This document shows, in pieces, positions 36,770-46,911 of a stretch of 64,000 bases of DNA. The notes below the pieces were generated by a model that was not told the DNA's origin, did no database searches, and was given only the letters and a program-made list of their open reading frames with translations. This DNA comes from Heterodera schachtii (Eukaryota; Nematoda; Chromadorea; Rhabditida; Heteroderidae): positions 1,771,790-1,835,789 of the forward strand of contig SIJG01000002.1 of assembly GCA_023374025.1 (NCBI GenBank), read 5' to 3'. The position numbers were made by a program, and so were the translations under genes. Position 1 is the stretch's first letter. The number at the start of each line of letters is the position of its first letter.

Positions 36770-39027
36770 ATGGAATCTTTGAATATGGATGCAGGCCTAA
36801 GTCTCAATAGTTCCGGTTTGGCACTCACTTCAGTGCATTCAATTTATGTTTTGTTTTTAGGTCATTCGACTTTCGCATTAGCTGAGAAGGAAAACCAAAT
36901 TGAACAGATGCGACGCAAAGTGCGTGTTTTGGAAAGCGACAACGCCGAACTTCGCACCACTTTGCCACGGCTCAAAGACGCGCAGGGCAAAGACTGCACT
37001 GGCGAGGTTTGTGCTGCTTTCTCAATCCTGGAATTAATTATTTGACGTTTTTATTCATCTCAGATGATCAAAATGAATAAGGAATTGCTTTCGGCAAAGG
37101 AACTGTGCGAGCGATGGCGAACCGATTACATTGAGTTGACCAAGAAGTACGACATGTTTGAGAAGTCGACCATCACGCAGCTTGACCAGAAAGACAAACA
37201 GATGACACAGCTTCGACATCAAGCCATGGAAATGGAAGAGGAAAACGGAAAGGTACGAATTCCGTCCATTCATTTTGATGAGCCCTCAAAAGGATGCAAT
37301 AATTCAAATTTAGTTGCGCGAAAAGCTTGAAAATGAGAAGTCTCGAGTGTGGCATTTGCAGCGCGGAGAGTTTGAAGACCAATTGGCCACGCCAAAGGCC
37401 GTTCAGAACGAAGGGGCAGACGATCAGTTGTCAACACCAAAGGTATTCCCTAGAATTTGCCATTTCTTTTTTTTAATTTAATTCTGTTTTCAGGCTCACA
37501 ATCAGATGCTGGCCAACATTATGTCAAAAATACCACAAAATGTTGACGTCGTCGAAGAGACTTACCTGTGCAATGTCGATGATGCCGAACAGCTCGCTGC
37601 ACATCTGCTGATGATCCTCGAGACTTTGGACAAGAATTACCATAATGCAAACGAACTTCAAAATGACATCTTCACTTTTCTGGCATCGCACAGCATTTGC
37701 TCCAACAATCCCGAGAAGTTCGCCTTGCTTAACTCGGTTTACAAGAAAGTGGTCAGTGTTTTTTTTTTTGAAACTTTCAATCATTTAATTTAAATTCCAT
37801 TTTTTGCAAAATGTTTTAGACTGACAATCGTTTGGCGCAAATTCGTGCCGGAAATGAGCAGTTTCGTTCTAACATGTCGGTGGGCGACAAGGACTTCGAT
37901 GCCTGCATGAAACACTTGGCGGTCCATGACTCCATCACCCTTTCAGTCCATTCCTTCGTTTGCCGGCTTCTCCAAGGAAATTGCATTTCAACTTGAAGTG
38001 GAGTTGCACTTTTCGAATCAACGCCTCTCTTTCATTTTTTAGACCTCAACCCCGGAAATGGACAATGATCAGAATTTGACTTCTGGTTCGTTTTTCGCCG
38101 GCAATGTGACTTGTCGCACCTCAACTCTTCTCGAGGTGTGCGTTCGGATGTTCGAGAAACTGCGCGGGACCGTCGAGTTTTTCCAAAACCTTCTCAAAAT
38201 GCTTGGAGTGAGCGCCGAAGAGTTGGGCGAGGACATTGCCAAGAAGTTGGAAGCAATGAAGCTGGATTTGGACGTTTCCGTCGGAGAGGCCCAGTCGATG
38301 CTTTCTGAAGGAGGAGGCCTTGCTGCGATTGAGGATTCATTTGCACAATGCCGAGTCGAGAGGGAGCAGCAGGTGAAAAGTTGCATTCATGTGAAGACAA
38401 GAACGGGAATCCTATGATAAGCAAATCAACTTTTTGCATTCCAAGATAAATGACATGAAGGTCGAGATTGAGACGATGCGCAAGAGTCAGCAGGACGTGG
38501 AGCAGAAGCAGTTCAAACTTGAGCAATCTTTGGCGGAGGAACGCGATCGAATGCTGAAAGTGACGGCGGAACGAGACGCTTTCGCACGCGAATTGCGCGA
38601 TCGGGAGACGGAAGTTGAGCGATTGAACAGCGAAATGAAGGAATTGCAGAAGCAAATGGAGGAGATGGACCAAATGAAGCAAATGCTGCAGTCGGAAGTG
38701 GACAAAATGGTGGGCAATTGCCAAAACTCAAACCAAAACCATATTCATAATTGCACATTTTTAAAGACCAACTCGGAACTGAAGGAGAAAGTGCTGGTGC
38801 ACAGTCGGGAGGAGCTGGCCAAAATTTTCGACACAATGTCAGTGTGTTAAGTGCTTACTAATATAAATGGAGGAATTTTAATTTTGAACTTTGACATTTC
38901 TTTTTTTATACAATCACCGTTAAGGGAATACACCAAGTCAAGTTGCAACTCTGTGGTTTCGTCGCTCCGCAAAAAGAAGCCAAAGATTGGGAAGAAGCAG
39001 CCGACGCAGGACACTCAAAAACAGTGA
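36770..39027 (+). CDS. Unidentified coiled-coil protein
   Basis: I do not recognise the family. Exons: 36770-36815, 36861-37006, 37064-37252, 37314-37442, 37494-37751, 37820-37997, 38043-38372, about 38397-38709, 38767-38837, 38925-39027; roughly 600 aa. Heptad-rich coils at both ends (KENQIEQMRRKVRVLESDN; then KVEIETMRKSQQDVEQKQFK through MEEMDQMKQMLQSEV) flank a helical, less charged middle (VDDAEQLAAHLLMILETLDK; FEKLRGTVEFFQNLLKMLG). The tail is basic (SLRKKKPKIGKKQ). The layout would suit a scaffold or motor/membrane adaptor, but nothing specific. Two exons (37,820-37,997 and about 38,373-38,709) are one base out of frame in this model, so either very short introns (25 nt fits the first) or one-base errors are present. 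Confidence 0.65.
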
Positions 39028-39768
39028 GCCGACGACAGCCATTTGTGATCCATTTTATAGAAAGACGTGCCGATGCCTGACAATAATCTCCTGACACATC
39101 ATTTAATTTAATCGTTTTGCTGACTTTAATTCTTTTTGTATTTCCTCCATTGTTTTCCCTGCACTGTGCCTACTTTGATTTGTCTCCCGCTTCAATGCTT
39201 TCATTTGACTCAAAATTATTGTGCGGTAAATTTGGTGCTGACTGACTGATTTTTGCGATGGTTTCGTTTGATCTCTTTGTTTCCCTCGCCTTCGTTTATC
39301 TTTCTCTCTCTCTCTCTCCGTTTTCTTTCATCTTTCTCTCCTCTTCATCCCATTGATCTGATCAATAGAGCAATGCGGAGATTGCCTCAAGCAAACTTCC
39401 GCTAATAATGCCAAAAAGCACTCACTTTCCCCCATAAGCCTTGACGGCTGTCAATTTGGCGTCAATTATTTGCTGCAGCTGTAATTGATGCTTTAATTAA
39501 ATAAATTTTGCCAATATTATTTTTTAACCATAAATAAATTGAAAAGTTAGAAAGAAATAGTTATAGCTGCTGTATCGTTTTCTATAACAGAAAACCTTCG
39601 CCCAAAATTATCGAATGGAAAAAATTAAACAAAATGTTCTATGTAACCGATATGAGCCGGCATTCCACAAGGACTCTCGATTAATTCGGGAGTGGTTAAC
39701 AGTGATAACTTCTCCCTCCCCTCGGCATTTTAGCAATTGGCCCTTCCTCTCCTTTCCCATTCATTAAA
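39028..39768. other. Intergenic region before the K2P channel
   Basis: 3' end of the coiled-coil gene, a TC-rich microsatellite at about 39,302-39,345, then AT-rich DNA leading to the channel start. No other gene seen. Confidence 0.5.
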
Positions 39769-41580
39769 ATGCCACTGAGGTTGGGCTCCAGCTTCGAGTT
39801 GGCCTTCCGTCGTGCCGTCTTCTCCCTTCTGCTGCTGCTGCTTTTCCTTCTGTTCAATGCCCTCCTTTTGTCTTTGCTTGGCCAATTCGAATGGGCCCAG
39901 CGCACGGCGCGCGTCGGCCGCCAGTCGCACGCGTTGAAGCGCAGCCGTCGCATGGATTTTGAGCGGCACGAACTGATCAGCACACTTTGGGCCGAGTCGG
40001 TGGCCGCCCGATCGGGTACGGTAATAGCTGGGGCGGGTGGGATACGGTATTGTTCATTAGCCTAATGAAATTGCGGTGCCATATCCATTTTTGTGTAACT
40101 CTTTCTGTTTGTCAAGAATCCGATTGGTCGCTCGCGGCCAATGCCAAATTGGACGCGTACGAGCGAATGTTGGCGTCCGAAGCGGCACACTTTGACGGCA
40201 CGCGTGCCGCCGCGGCTGTGTCCCCTTCTCCGTCGTATAATCCGTGGACATTTGCCGAAACGGTGCGCACTTTGCTCACGGCCGTCACCACAATGGGCAA
40301 ATTTTACGATTCATTTAATTATTTTGTTTATGTGCGCCATAATTTTGTAAAATTTTTATCAATTTAAAAACAGCGATTAAAAAATAATCCCATTAAATAA
40401 TTTGTAAATTTTAAAATTTTGTTTTAAAAGAATGAATTTAATTTGGCGTCTTTCCCCTCAGGCGGCGGCGCTTTGTCCGAAATTGGCCCTTCTCTTCTCG
40501 GCCCCGCCACCAAATTGTTGTCCGCCCTTTTCCTTCTGTTCGGCATCCCTCTGACTTTGATTCACATCGGCCATTGTGTGAAGGCGGCCAATGCGCTGAT
40601 CGAAGCAAATTTTGGGCAAACTTTAGCCAACAAATTTTTACTTTGGCAATTTATTCTTTTTAAAATGACAGAAAGTCGTCCAATTTGGGCCTTTTTGTGG
40701 TTGCCGGCGGCATCCTTTTGATCGCTGCGATTGTCGTGGACATCGCAACGGTTGGGACGGAGGAGGAGGAAAGAGAGGTGATCGGAGCAAAAAGACAGCA
40801 CAAAAAGGGGACAAACAAATATGGAAATTGATAAAGCAATTAAAATTTGTAATTTAATTTTTATCGAAAAATATTTATTTATAATTAAATTTTAAACACA
40901 TTTTGGTTGATGATTTAATTTTGCCATTCGTCAATAATCCTTCTCCGCTCCGCCTTTAGACCTCTTTCTTCGACTCTCTCTTCTCCGTTTTTCTCGCTTT
41001 TGGCACAATTTCTTCTCCCCATTCCCTGCGGCAATTTTCCCCTTTCCTTCTCATCCCTTTTTCAATTGTTCTGCTCACTGTCGCTGGCCTTGTCTTTGGC
41101 GCGTTGCAACGGTAAAATTTTAAAATTTCTTTTTTTTCAATATTTTTCCACAGTTCCATCGAACTTTGGGTTGCGCCGCATGAGTTCGCTTTTGCCAATG
41201 GCATTTGTGGCCAAATTGGCCGCGCGGTCAGCGCCGTTCGGCTAAATGGGGATGAGGAGGACGGGGAGGAGGGCGACGAGTCGGAGCCGAAGCAGCACCA
41301 CCAGCAGTCGCACACCCAACAGGGGGCAAGCGAAACGGACACTTGCCAAATGCATGTGCAAAATGTTTGGTTCAGCTGCTGTTTCGGGGTGCACAGTTCG
41401 AATTCGGCGACTGTTCGCAGGCGAATGATCCGTCGACGACGACGACGCCCTTCGGCACGGGGAGGAGAAGCATTGTGGGACAAACCATCCACGAGGATGA
41501 TGAAGAGCAGCAGCAGCACTCGCCAGCCAATTTTAGGGGCGAAAGAATCAATTCCAATGATTGGAAATGAGTGGCGGTGA
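39769..41580 (+). CDS. Divergent two-pore-domain (TWK/K2P) potassium channel
   Basis: Background K+ channel family; each subunit has four membrane helices and two pore loops. Exons 39769-40015, 40117-40296, 40462-40615, 40672-40777, 40960-41111, 41154-41580; 421 aa, all phases closing. TM1 SLLLLLLFLLFNALLLSLLG; first pore helix and filter TLLTAVTTMGGGALSEIG; TM2 with the K2P signature LFGIPLTLIHIG; TM3 LFVVAGGILLIAAIVVDIA; second pore SFFDSLFSVFLAFGTISSP; TM4 FSIVLLTVAGLVFGALQ; acidic-to-basic cytosolic tail. Filter 1 reads TMGGG where K2Ps have T(I/V)G(Y/F)G, and loop 2 lacks a GFG/GYG altogether. Two introns begin with GC (40,297-40,461, which splits filter 1, and 40,616-40,671). Topology supports K2P; conduction is doubtful. 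Confidence 0.75.
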
Positions 41581-42096
41581 TCAATTCCAGTCACAGTGAT
41601 CACTGATCAGTCCGACGGGGGGAGGAGCTGACAAATGATCAAAAATGCCAATGATTCGATTTCTCTTTTCTCACCAATGGCCGCCATTTCATTTTATTTG
41701 TTTGTTTTTTGTTACATTTTTCGATTAGAATCAGCCATTTTCTGCTTCCTTTTCTCATATAAATTTTCTTTGTGATTCTCTCTTTTTTTGCGACATTTGA
41801 AAACAAAATGAAATGTCAGCAACCCTTTCACTTTTTGTCGCAATTTCCTCCAATTTTATAGCCGATTAATTTGCTGACAGACAAAGAATGCCAAAAAATT
41901 TGGATCGTTTTAAACAATTTCCATTTTCGGCATTTTATGCCATCCTTTCGACTAAGCCACAAATATAGAGACACGCAAAATTAACGGTCGTCCATCGATG
42001 CCAACATTTGCTGATGAGATCAGATCATTTATCACGGTTCCTCTCTCTCTCTGCCTCCATCTGTTTCTTGCTCGCTCTCTCACTTCTCCCACTCTC
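41581..42096. other. Convergent spacer between K2P and nlp-3-like genes
   Basis: 3' ends of both neighbours. Contains a dense patch of TGATCA palindromes directly after the channel stop (41,578-41,640) and a CT-rich stretch at 42,038-42,100. No gene seen. Confidence 0.5.
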
Positions 42097-42554
42097 TCAC
42101 CACATTTGCCACCCTGGCCGCAGTGCGTTCAAACGCATTGTCCGTCGCGTGCCGCCGCCGCCGCCCCGTGGCACGTCGTCACTTTGTGGCATTTCGTCCT
42201 CAATGGTCCCCCGCCGAGGTGCCACTGACGACCGTTTGCCCAGCGATTGGCCGGCCAACGAGTCGAAGTAACGCTTGGCCGGACTCAGCGGCGGACGGAC
42301 AAACGCCGCGGGGCGAAAGGAGCGAACGGTGCCGGCGGAAGAGAGCAATTGGTCGGCGAGGAGCGCATCGGGCAAAAAGAAGCGCTAAATGCATTTTAAA
42401 ATTACTTAAAATGGCTGCTAATTGAGTGCCAACGAACGGTTGGGTCGGAGTAAATGTCGCGCAATTGTCCGGCGGGGAGAGAATTTGCCGAGGGGAAAAA
42501 TGAAAGGACGACGGCAAATTGGAGCAGCACAAAGACAGCGGACGAAGAGCACAT
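42097..42554 (-). CDS. nlp-3: nlp-3-like neuropeptide precursor
   Basis: Secreted precursor of an amidated neuropeptide. Exon 1 42438-42554 starts MCSSSAVFVLLQFAVVLSFF, a clear signal peptide. Exon 2 42097-42384 carries KRYFDSLAGQSLGKR: a dibasic-flanked YFDSLAGQSL with a C-terminal Gly for amidation, which is the peptide made by C. elegans NLP-3. In all 134 aa. The 53-nt intron (ACC|GTTCGT...TTTAG) joins in frame. Only this one mature peptide is obvious; the NPFLDS-type peptides of C. elegans NLP-3 are not seen. The remainder (ending TMRLNALRPGWQMW) has no other GKR site. Predicted processing by proprotein convertase, carboxypeptidase and PAM, in neurons. Confidence 0.82.
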
Positions 42555-44159
42555 TTCTTCAATTTGTTGTTCTGATTTTGAGTTCACAAGCTGAAATTGT
42601 TTTTTGCGGAAATAACAAAAAGAATTAAAAAATGTAAAGAATCATTAATTTGGGGACAATTCGCTAATTTTCCAATTTTCGCTGGATGAATGAATGAATA
42701 GATGAGTCCGAGCCGCATAAATGAATGAGCAAGTGAAGTCGTCGGTCGGTGGATGAATGGGCCATTATTGCCCAAATAAATATGCGAGACGAGCCAAACA
42801 ACAATTGGGCGGCACAGCCAATGGTGGCATTGGCATGCAAAACTTGGCACGCGCAAAGGAATTTTCGGCACATTAATTAAGGGTAATTACGCGGGCCATT
42901 CCGCCTACGGTTTTGGCACTTCTTAAGGCAAAAAATGACTTTGCCATTTTGGCGCAGAGCAGGAAATTACGGAAACTTTCTAAAGTTAATGCCAGAAATT
43001 AAATTGCAACCCCAAAATAAACTTGAAATTTGGTCAAACTTTCCAAAATTATAGCCCATTTATTCACACGATAATCATTTTAGTTGTCAAACGCATGCCA
43101 AAAAATTAATTTAATTATAAATTTAGGGCGTGGTAGCTATTTTGATCCAAATTAATGGAAAGGCCAAATTCCAGCTAAAAAACATTGTGGCAAATTGCCT
43201 AATTTAGGCTTTTTGCGCGGCATTCGCCACAGAACGCCCCGGGGGAAATAAAAAAAAAAAAAAAGAAAAGCATTGTCATTGTCCAATAATACCCATAATT
43301 CGTGACCATCAAACCCATCATAACATAAGCATTGCTCTGTCCGCCGTGTTCAATTCCCCGTCATATTGGTCCTCCTGCTGCTGCTGTTGCTCCTCTCCGC
43401 TCGTCATGTTCCGTCTCATTAATTGCACTTCTCCTCATCCCTCCCTCCCCCCCCCCCTCCGTCATCCTCCGTCCATTCATCCTCTTCTTCCATCCCTCCC
43501 CCTTCCCTTCCCTCCCCCCTTCGCCCCTTATCCCCCAAACAACAATTTATTCATTCTTCTTGCAATCCTTCACATCGCCGCAGGGCGGGCGGGGCGGAAG
43601 ATGCGCGTCGGATGGTTCGTCCGTTTCTTCGTCTTTTCTTCGTCCTCGGGGAATTGCCCTCGGGGAGGACAGCGGCGGGAGGGAGGGGGCGGGATGAGAA
43701 GAAACCGCTAGAGGGGGGCAATTGATGGTGATGATGATGTGATGACAATGACGAGGAAGAGGGGAGGGGGAGGAGGACGATGACAATGGGTTCCGGAACC
43801 CCTGGGGGGCTGTCAGGGACGGTGGAAGGGGGAGGGAGTGGAGAGGGGAGGGGAAGGGGGAAGGGGGGCATTTTTGTGAAGAAACCCCGGGGGGGGGGAG
43901 GGGAAGCCGATTCATCCGTCTGTTCTGTCCGTTGTTTCAAATGCAAATTGTCTCGGAATTCGCCCCGCTCTCTCTTTTTTCTCTCTGATTTTTGTTGCAT
44001 TTTTTGAGAGGAATCGGACAAAAATAAATTCTTTTATTTTCAATACATATCCTAAATTTGTGATGTTTAGCAAATGAGCACAAGGCAATGTTTTTCAATG
44101 CGAAACCGAAAACCGTTCCGCGGTTACGGTAAGCGATCGCCACCGTCCGACTGCTAAGT
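42555..44159. other. Gene-free region, CT- and G-rich
   Basis: Upstream of the nlp-3-like gene lies AT-rich DNA, then CT-rich (43,430-43,530) and GGA/GGGG-rich (43,680-43,900) low-complexity blocks. Long frames there are Pro/Ser or Gly/Arg products of the repeats. No gene supported. Confidence 0.5.
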
Positions 44160-44522
44160 TACGGTAACCCTTCCGTTGAACAGAGTGCCATTTCGGTCGT
44201 TTCCAATTTGCTTTTTGCTTGTGCTGTTACTGCTTTCGCGCGAAATTGCCGGGCCGCGGCTGAAGATGCCGCCAAGGATGCGGACTTTGCCGTTACCAGC
44301 AGTGCCGTCTCCGTCCACCTACAGTATTCAGTTTGTAGTCTATGCAACTGTAACGAATGTCGGCACCGAACATTCTACGGAAAAGAAAAGGTGGAAAAGA
44401 AACACGTTTAAATATTGAATTCACTTTGCCGTTGTCCCTTCCCCCGGACAGTGTTTGGCGAAATGCTGTGGCCCAAAATTCGAATTGGCACCACCGTTCC
44501 CACCGACACTCGCACCACGTGA

Positions 44523-45579
44523 AAAAGCGGCGCAGGCAAAACGCGGGTGGACGCAACGACGACGAACAAACAGGCGCGAAAGGTGGCTGAACTGATGGAG
44601 GAGCTGAAGCGGACGGAAGAGGAAAAGCAGGAACTGAACGTGGACAGAACGAGAACGGACGGCACAAATGCGGACGGAATTGGCACCGAAGTGATCACTT
44701 GGCAACTGTTCAGCCAATGCTCCAAAGCATTTGTACGAATCCGGGCGGACAATGGCAAGGTGGACGCGCGAGGCGGCACGGGCGAAGCGGACGCGGAGTG
44801 CCAAAGTGAGTTGTGGCAAATGGCAAATTGAAGTTCAGTTTTGTGACTCTCGACCCAACCCTCCCCCTCCCGACATTAGCACTCTTTTCGCCCGAATTGG
44901 TTGCGGGAGAAGGCGCCCCGCGTGGACTGTTCCGTCTGGTCCACTTGCGCAGCGGCCGTTTGCTTTGTTTGGGCCGGCGGCAAGGAATCGTCGCGCGAAA
45001 GGCACTCTTTGCTTTTTGGTCATTTTCAATTTTGAAATTATTCAGCGCACCTCGCACTCCCTCCGCGACCCTTTGTGTTGGCTGCGCGAGGATTTGACCC
45101 CCTCCGGCTACGCTTCGCTCAGTGCCGCGCGTCCCATCGGATTTTCGCGTGCCGGCCGACCCATGACGCATCCCTCGCGCGTTTGGGGCGACGCTTCTGC
45201 TGGTCGCTGCTTCCAATTCGCCAAACTGATCAGCCGTCGCCGCGTGCAGCACCATTGGCAAAGGTGCGGTGAGGGGACGGGGCAGATCTGTTCTGAGGAT
45301 GATCACCATGGCTTATTGGCATAAAGTCCGATCAGGCAAATGCCGGTCCATGCCCGGACAAATGAATGAAATTGATCATTTGTCCGATTCTTTCCTAGGC
45401 GCTGTCCTCCCCCGTCAATTGTTCCCACGCCGAATGGGCGACGCGCGCGGGCGGGCGACGACCAGGCCCTGAGGGAAATGGCCCGACGGGCACTGTTGGC
45501 CAAAATTGAGGCCCGGGAAGAGGAAGACGGGTCCGGAACAGCAGCAGATGAACCATTTGCCCTTTCCATAGCAATATGA
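44523..45579 (+). CDS. Fibroblast growth factor family protein (EGL-17/FGF8-like), 5' end unresolved
   Basis: Secreted ligand for the nematode FGF receptor (EGL-15 in C. elegans). Supported exons: about 44523-44805, 44880-45001, 45046-45263, 45399-45579; the last three close in phase. The beta-trefoil core shows ITWQLFSQCSKAFVRIRADN, then GLFRLVHLRSGRLLCLGRRQ, then CWLREDLTPSGYASLSAARP and GFSRAGRPM, matching the FGF pattern (QL.SR.., LFRL.S..SG..LC, C.F.E....GY....S, GF...G.P). The tail is long and charged (EMARRALLAKIEAREEED). Intron 45,002-45,045 starts with GC (CGAAAG|GCACTC). The first exon in my model is preceded by a stop, so an upstream exon with the signal peptide is needed. A Leu-rich run translated from about 44,200-44,240 (CFLLVLLLLS) is a candidate, but I could not join it to an ATG. 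Confidence 0.72.
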
Positions 45580-46911
45580 GTGGGATTTACTGACCACAAT
45601 CACCAGCAGAATTGATAATCTCATGCAAATCCTTTTATTTCTCCGCCTAATTACCCAAGCGCACATTGCTCCTTTATTTACACAGTATTTGACTTTTCAA
45701 GCGCAACAAATGTAAGGTTAAGGGAGTAATTAAAATAATCCAATTAACTGGGGGGGGGGGGCGAGAAGAAGAGAAACGAGAGGATTTGAATATTTATGTG
45801 TTTTTACGCAAGCAATAAATTAATTAATTATTAATTAATGATGCCTGATGCAAATTTAATGAGCTCAATTAACAACTCATTGTTAAGAACATACCCACAT
45901 TTTTTGTGTAATTGATTATGAAAATTGATAAAGTTTGGTAATTATCAGTGAAATTTGAAAAAATGACAAGTCTAAAATTTAATATTTAAAAAGTAAATGT
46001 GTATACAAATTCGTTAAAATGGGCAATTCCATTCTTTCTTCGCCCTTTGTACTCAATTCAAAAGGCATTCATTCAGCTTATTTTTGGAAAGTCGGCACAA
46101 ATAAACGGACGGACGGACGGACGGACAGATGACATTTCTCGGCACAATCAATGCTTTTCCGGAGCAATGCCAATGCCGGGCATATTTCGCCCTTCCGGCA
46201 ACGGATGAACGCCGCTGAAGTGCCCCCCCCCCCTCCCGCCGCCCTCCTCGTACCCCCCCGCGGCTCACTCCGTCCGCTCCGACCGGCACAACTGAGTCCC
46301 GTGGGGCAATCAGTGCCGATCTCAAATGTCCACTTGTAAATTATGCCCAGTTATATGTGAAAAAGTGATACGCTGATAAGAGCAGTTGGTCACTCTGAGA
46401 CTTCTGTGGGTCTGATGGAATTTGTTGTGCCATTTTCTGTGCCGGACTGATTTTTTGGCACTGAATTTGCTTTTGCTGTGGTGTTTGCCCCGCCGAGGGC
46501 CGAGGTTTGCTTTTCCTCGCCATTGTCAGAAGGGTTTTCGTTACCCAGCCACACCGCAGGTTCATTAGCTGGCAAAACTCAATTTTGCGCTTCTCCCCAC
46601 ACTTCCTGTGCCGCCGTTGCCGTTGACGGGGGTCGTTCTCCCCTCTTCAGTTCCCCCTTTTTTTTGATTCTCTCTCTCTCTCTCTTTTTCTCTCTGTTCG
46701 TCTCTCTTTCTCTCTCTCTCTCTCTCTTCTCTCTCTCTGTCTCTCTTTGTCTTTGTGCATGCCGTCTTTACCGCTAATCATAATTCGAATTTTCCGTCCA
46801 TTTTTATCCCCGAGACATAAACAATCAAAAAAAAAATTGTCACTAAAATTTTATTTTTCTAAAATTTTAAATTCAAAATAGCATTAATATTCATTTCAAT
46901 ATTTTTTGGCC
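45580..46911. other. Intergenic region, FGF to 7TM receptor
   Basis: Contains a G-run near 45,751-45,761, a (GGAC)n repeat at 46,107-46,126, a C-run near 46,225, and a CT microsatellite at about 46,670-46,750. No protein gene recognised; a 61-aa Lys/Gln-rich minus-strand frame at 46,390-46,575 has no domain. Confidence 0.5.
46672..46750 (+). repeat. (CT)n-rich microsatellite
   Basis: Imperfect CTCTCT/CTTTCT repeats, with short interruptions. Confidence 0.85.

Noticed and set aside
44074..44157. 27-codon frame ending ...FRGYGKRSPPSDC, with an amidation-like GKR
   Set aside because: No signal peptide and no repeat of the motif; probably chance or untranslated DNA before the FGF gene.
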